Shown here one piece after another: positions 5,784 through 5,916 of a stretch of DNA of 5,916 nucleotides. A program made the position numbers and the translations under genes. The first letter of the stretch is position 1; the number at the start of each line of letters is the position of its first letter. Below the pieces are notes generated by a model that made no database searches, was not told the DNA's origin, and was given only the letters and a program-made list of their open reading frames with translations. The DNA comes from an uncultured Candidatus Poseidoniales archaeon. Lineage in GTDB: Archaea > Thermoplasmatota > Poseidoniia > Poseidoniales > Thalassarchaeaceae. The stretch covers positions 1-5,916 of the forward strand of contig CATMIM010000088.1 in NCBI GenBank assembly GCA_950068635.1, in the 5' to 3' direction.

Positions 5784-5916
5784 TTAGAAACCACCAACCA
5801 GGGGGCGCAGCACGCGGATTGTGTCGGCCCCCCATAGGACATCGACGAGTTCATCCGGCTGCACCAGCAGGTCACCTACGAAGATCCACCATTTGTGTTG
5901 ACGTACTTCCGGGAGT
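5784..5916 (-). CDS. Second ubiquitin-like/MoaD-type protein, C-terminal part only (5' end outside window)
   Basis: Read by hand on the minus strand, the last 43 codons of a gene entering from the right edge are visible. They include WWIFVGDLLVQPDEL, WGADTIRVLRPLVGGF and a TAA stop. Over the last 34 residues 25 are identical to the complete copy downstream, with a one-residue length difference just before the conserved Trp. The VFVG/IFVG strand, the QP-x-EL turn, WGADTIRV and the LVGGF tail are all kept, so this is an intact beta-grasp end and not a decayed remnant. One Pro of the MoaD-like PP is replaced by Arg, and two adjacent Trp occupy the start of the central strand. The start codon and N-terminal strands are outside the window. 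It stands 158 bases upstream of its paralogue on the same strand. Confidence 0.82.
   Translation of the reverse strand, partial: LPEVRQHKWWIFVGDLLVQPDELVDVLWGADTIRVLRPLVGGF

Larger units (their letters stand above)
5416..5888. repeat. Tandem direct duplication of the ubiquitin-like gene 3' ends
   Basis: The segments 5416-5517 and 5787-5888 align without gaps in the same orientation. By hand I count about 86 of 102 bases identical. A few bases beyond the stops also match (agcggct/agcggctt before agaaaccacc), so the similarity is not confined to codons under protein selection. This is the signature of a tandem gene duplication about 371 bases apart. Confidence 0.8.

Overview
The window reads as archaeal DNA of fairly high G+C. 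The clearest evidence is a complete ribosomal protein L15e (eL15), a family found in archaea and eukaryotes but not in bacteria. A PRC-barrel protein of archaeal style, Shine-Dalgarno sites and TATA-like boxes in front of some genes fit this. The large secreted PKD-repeat protein, rich in N-glycosylation sequons, and the base composition suggest a euryarchaeal or thermoplasmatal lineage such as the marine Group II/III archaea. That placement is an inference, not a demonstration.

All seven genes I can support lie on the minus strand, so transcription runs from right to left. In that order they are: (1) the 3' part of a ubiquitin-like/MoaD-like protein cut by the right edge (5784-5916); (2) a complete tandem paralogue of it (5413-5625); (3) ribosomal protein L15e (4688-5278); (4) a small PRC-barrel protein (4321-4584); (5) a ribonuclease Z type tRNA 3' endonuclease (3162-4277); (6) a large secreted, membrane-anchored PKD-repeat protein with a zinc ribbon at its cytosolic end (565-3060); and (7) the 5' part of a membrane-anchored or secreted protein of unknown function that runs off the left edge (1-477). 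Intergenic gaps are 40-160 bases. Several contain short GC-rich inverted repeats just after a stop codon. No tRNA, rRNA, CRISPR array, insertion sequence or other mobile element was seen.

Genes 1-5 share a possible translation and RNA theme. Ubiquitin-like sulfur carriers of the SAMP/Urm1/MoaD type can supply sulfur for tRNA thiolation, L15e is a large-subunit protein, and RNase Z matures tRNA 3' ends. Genes 6 and 7 are cell-envelope genes. The most unusual point is that both ubiquitin-like proteins end in Gly-Gly-Phe rather than a free Gly-Gly. This would normally require removal of the last residue before C-terminal activation. The two genes are a diverged tandem duplication that preserves this tail.
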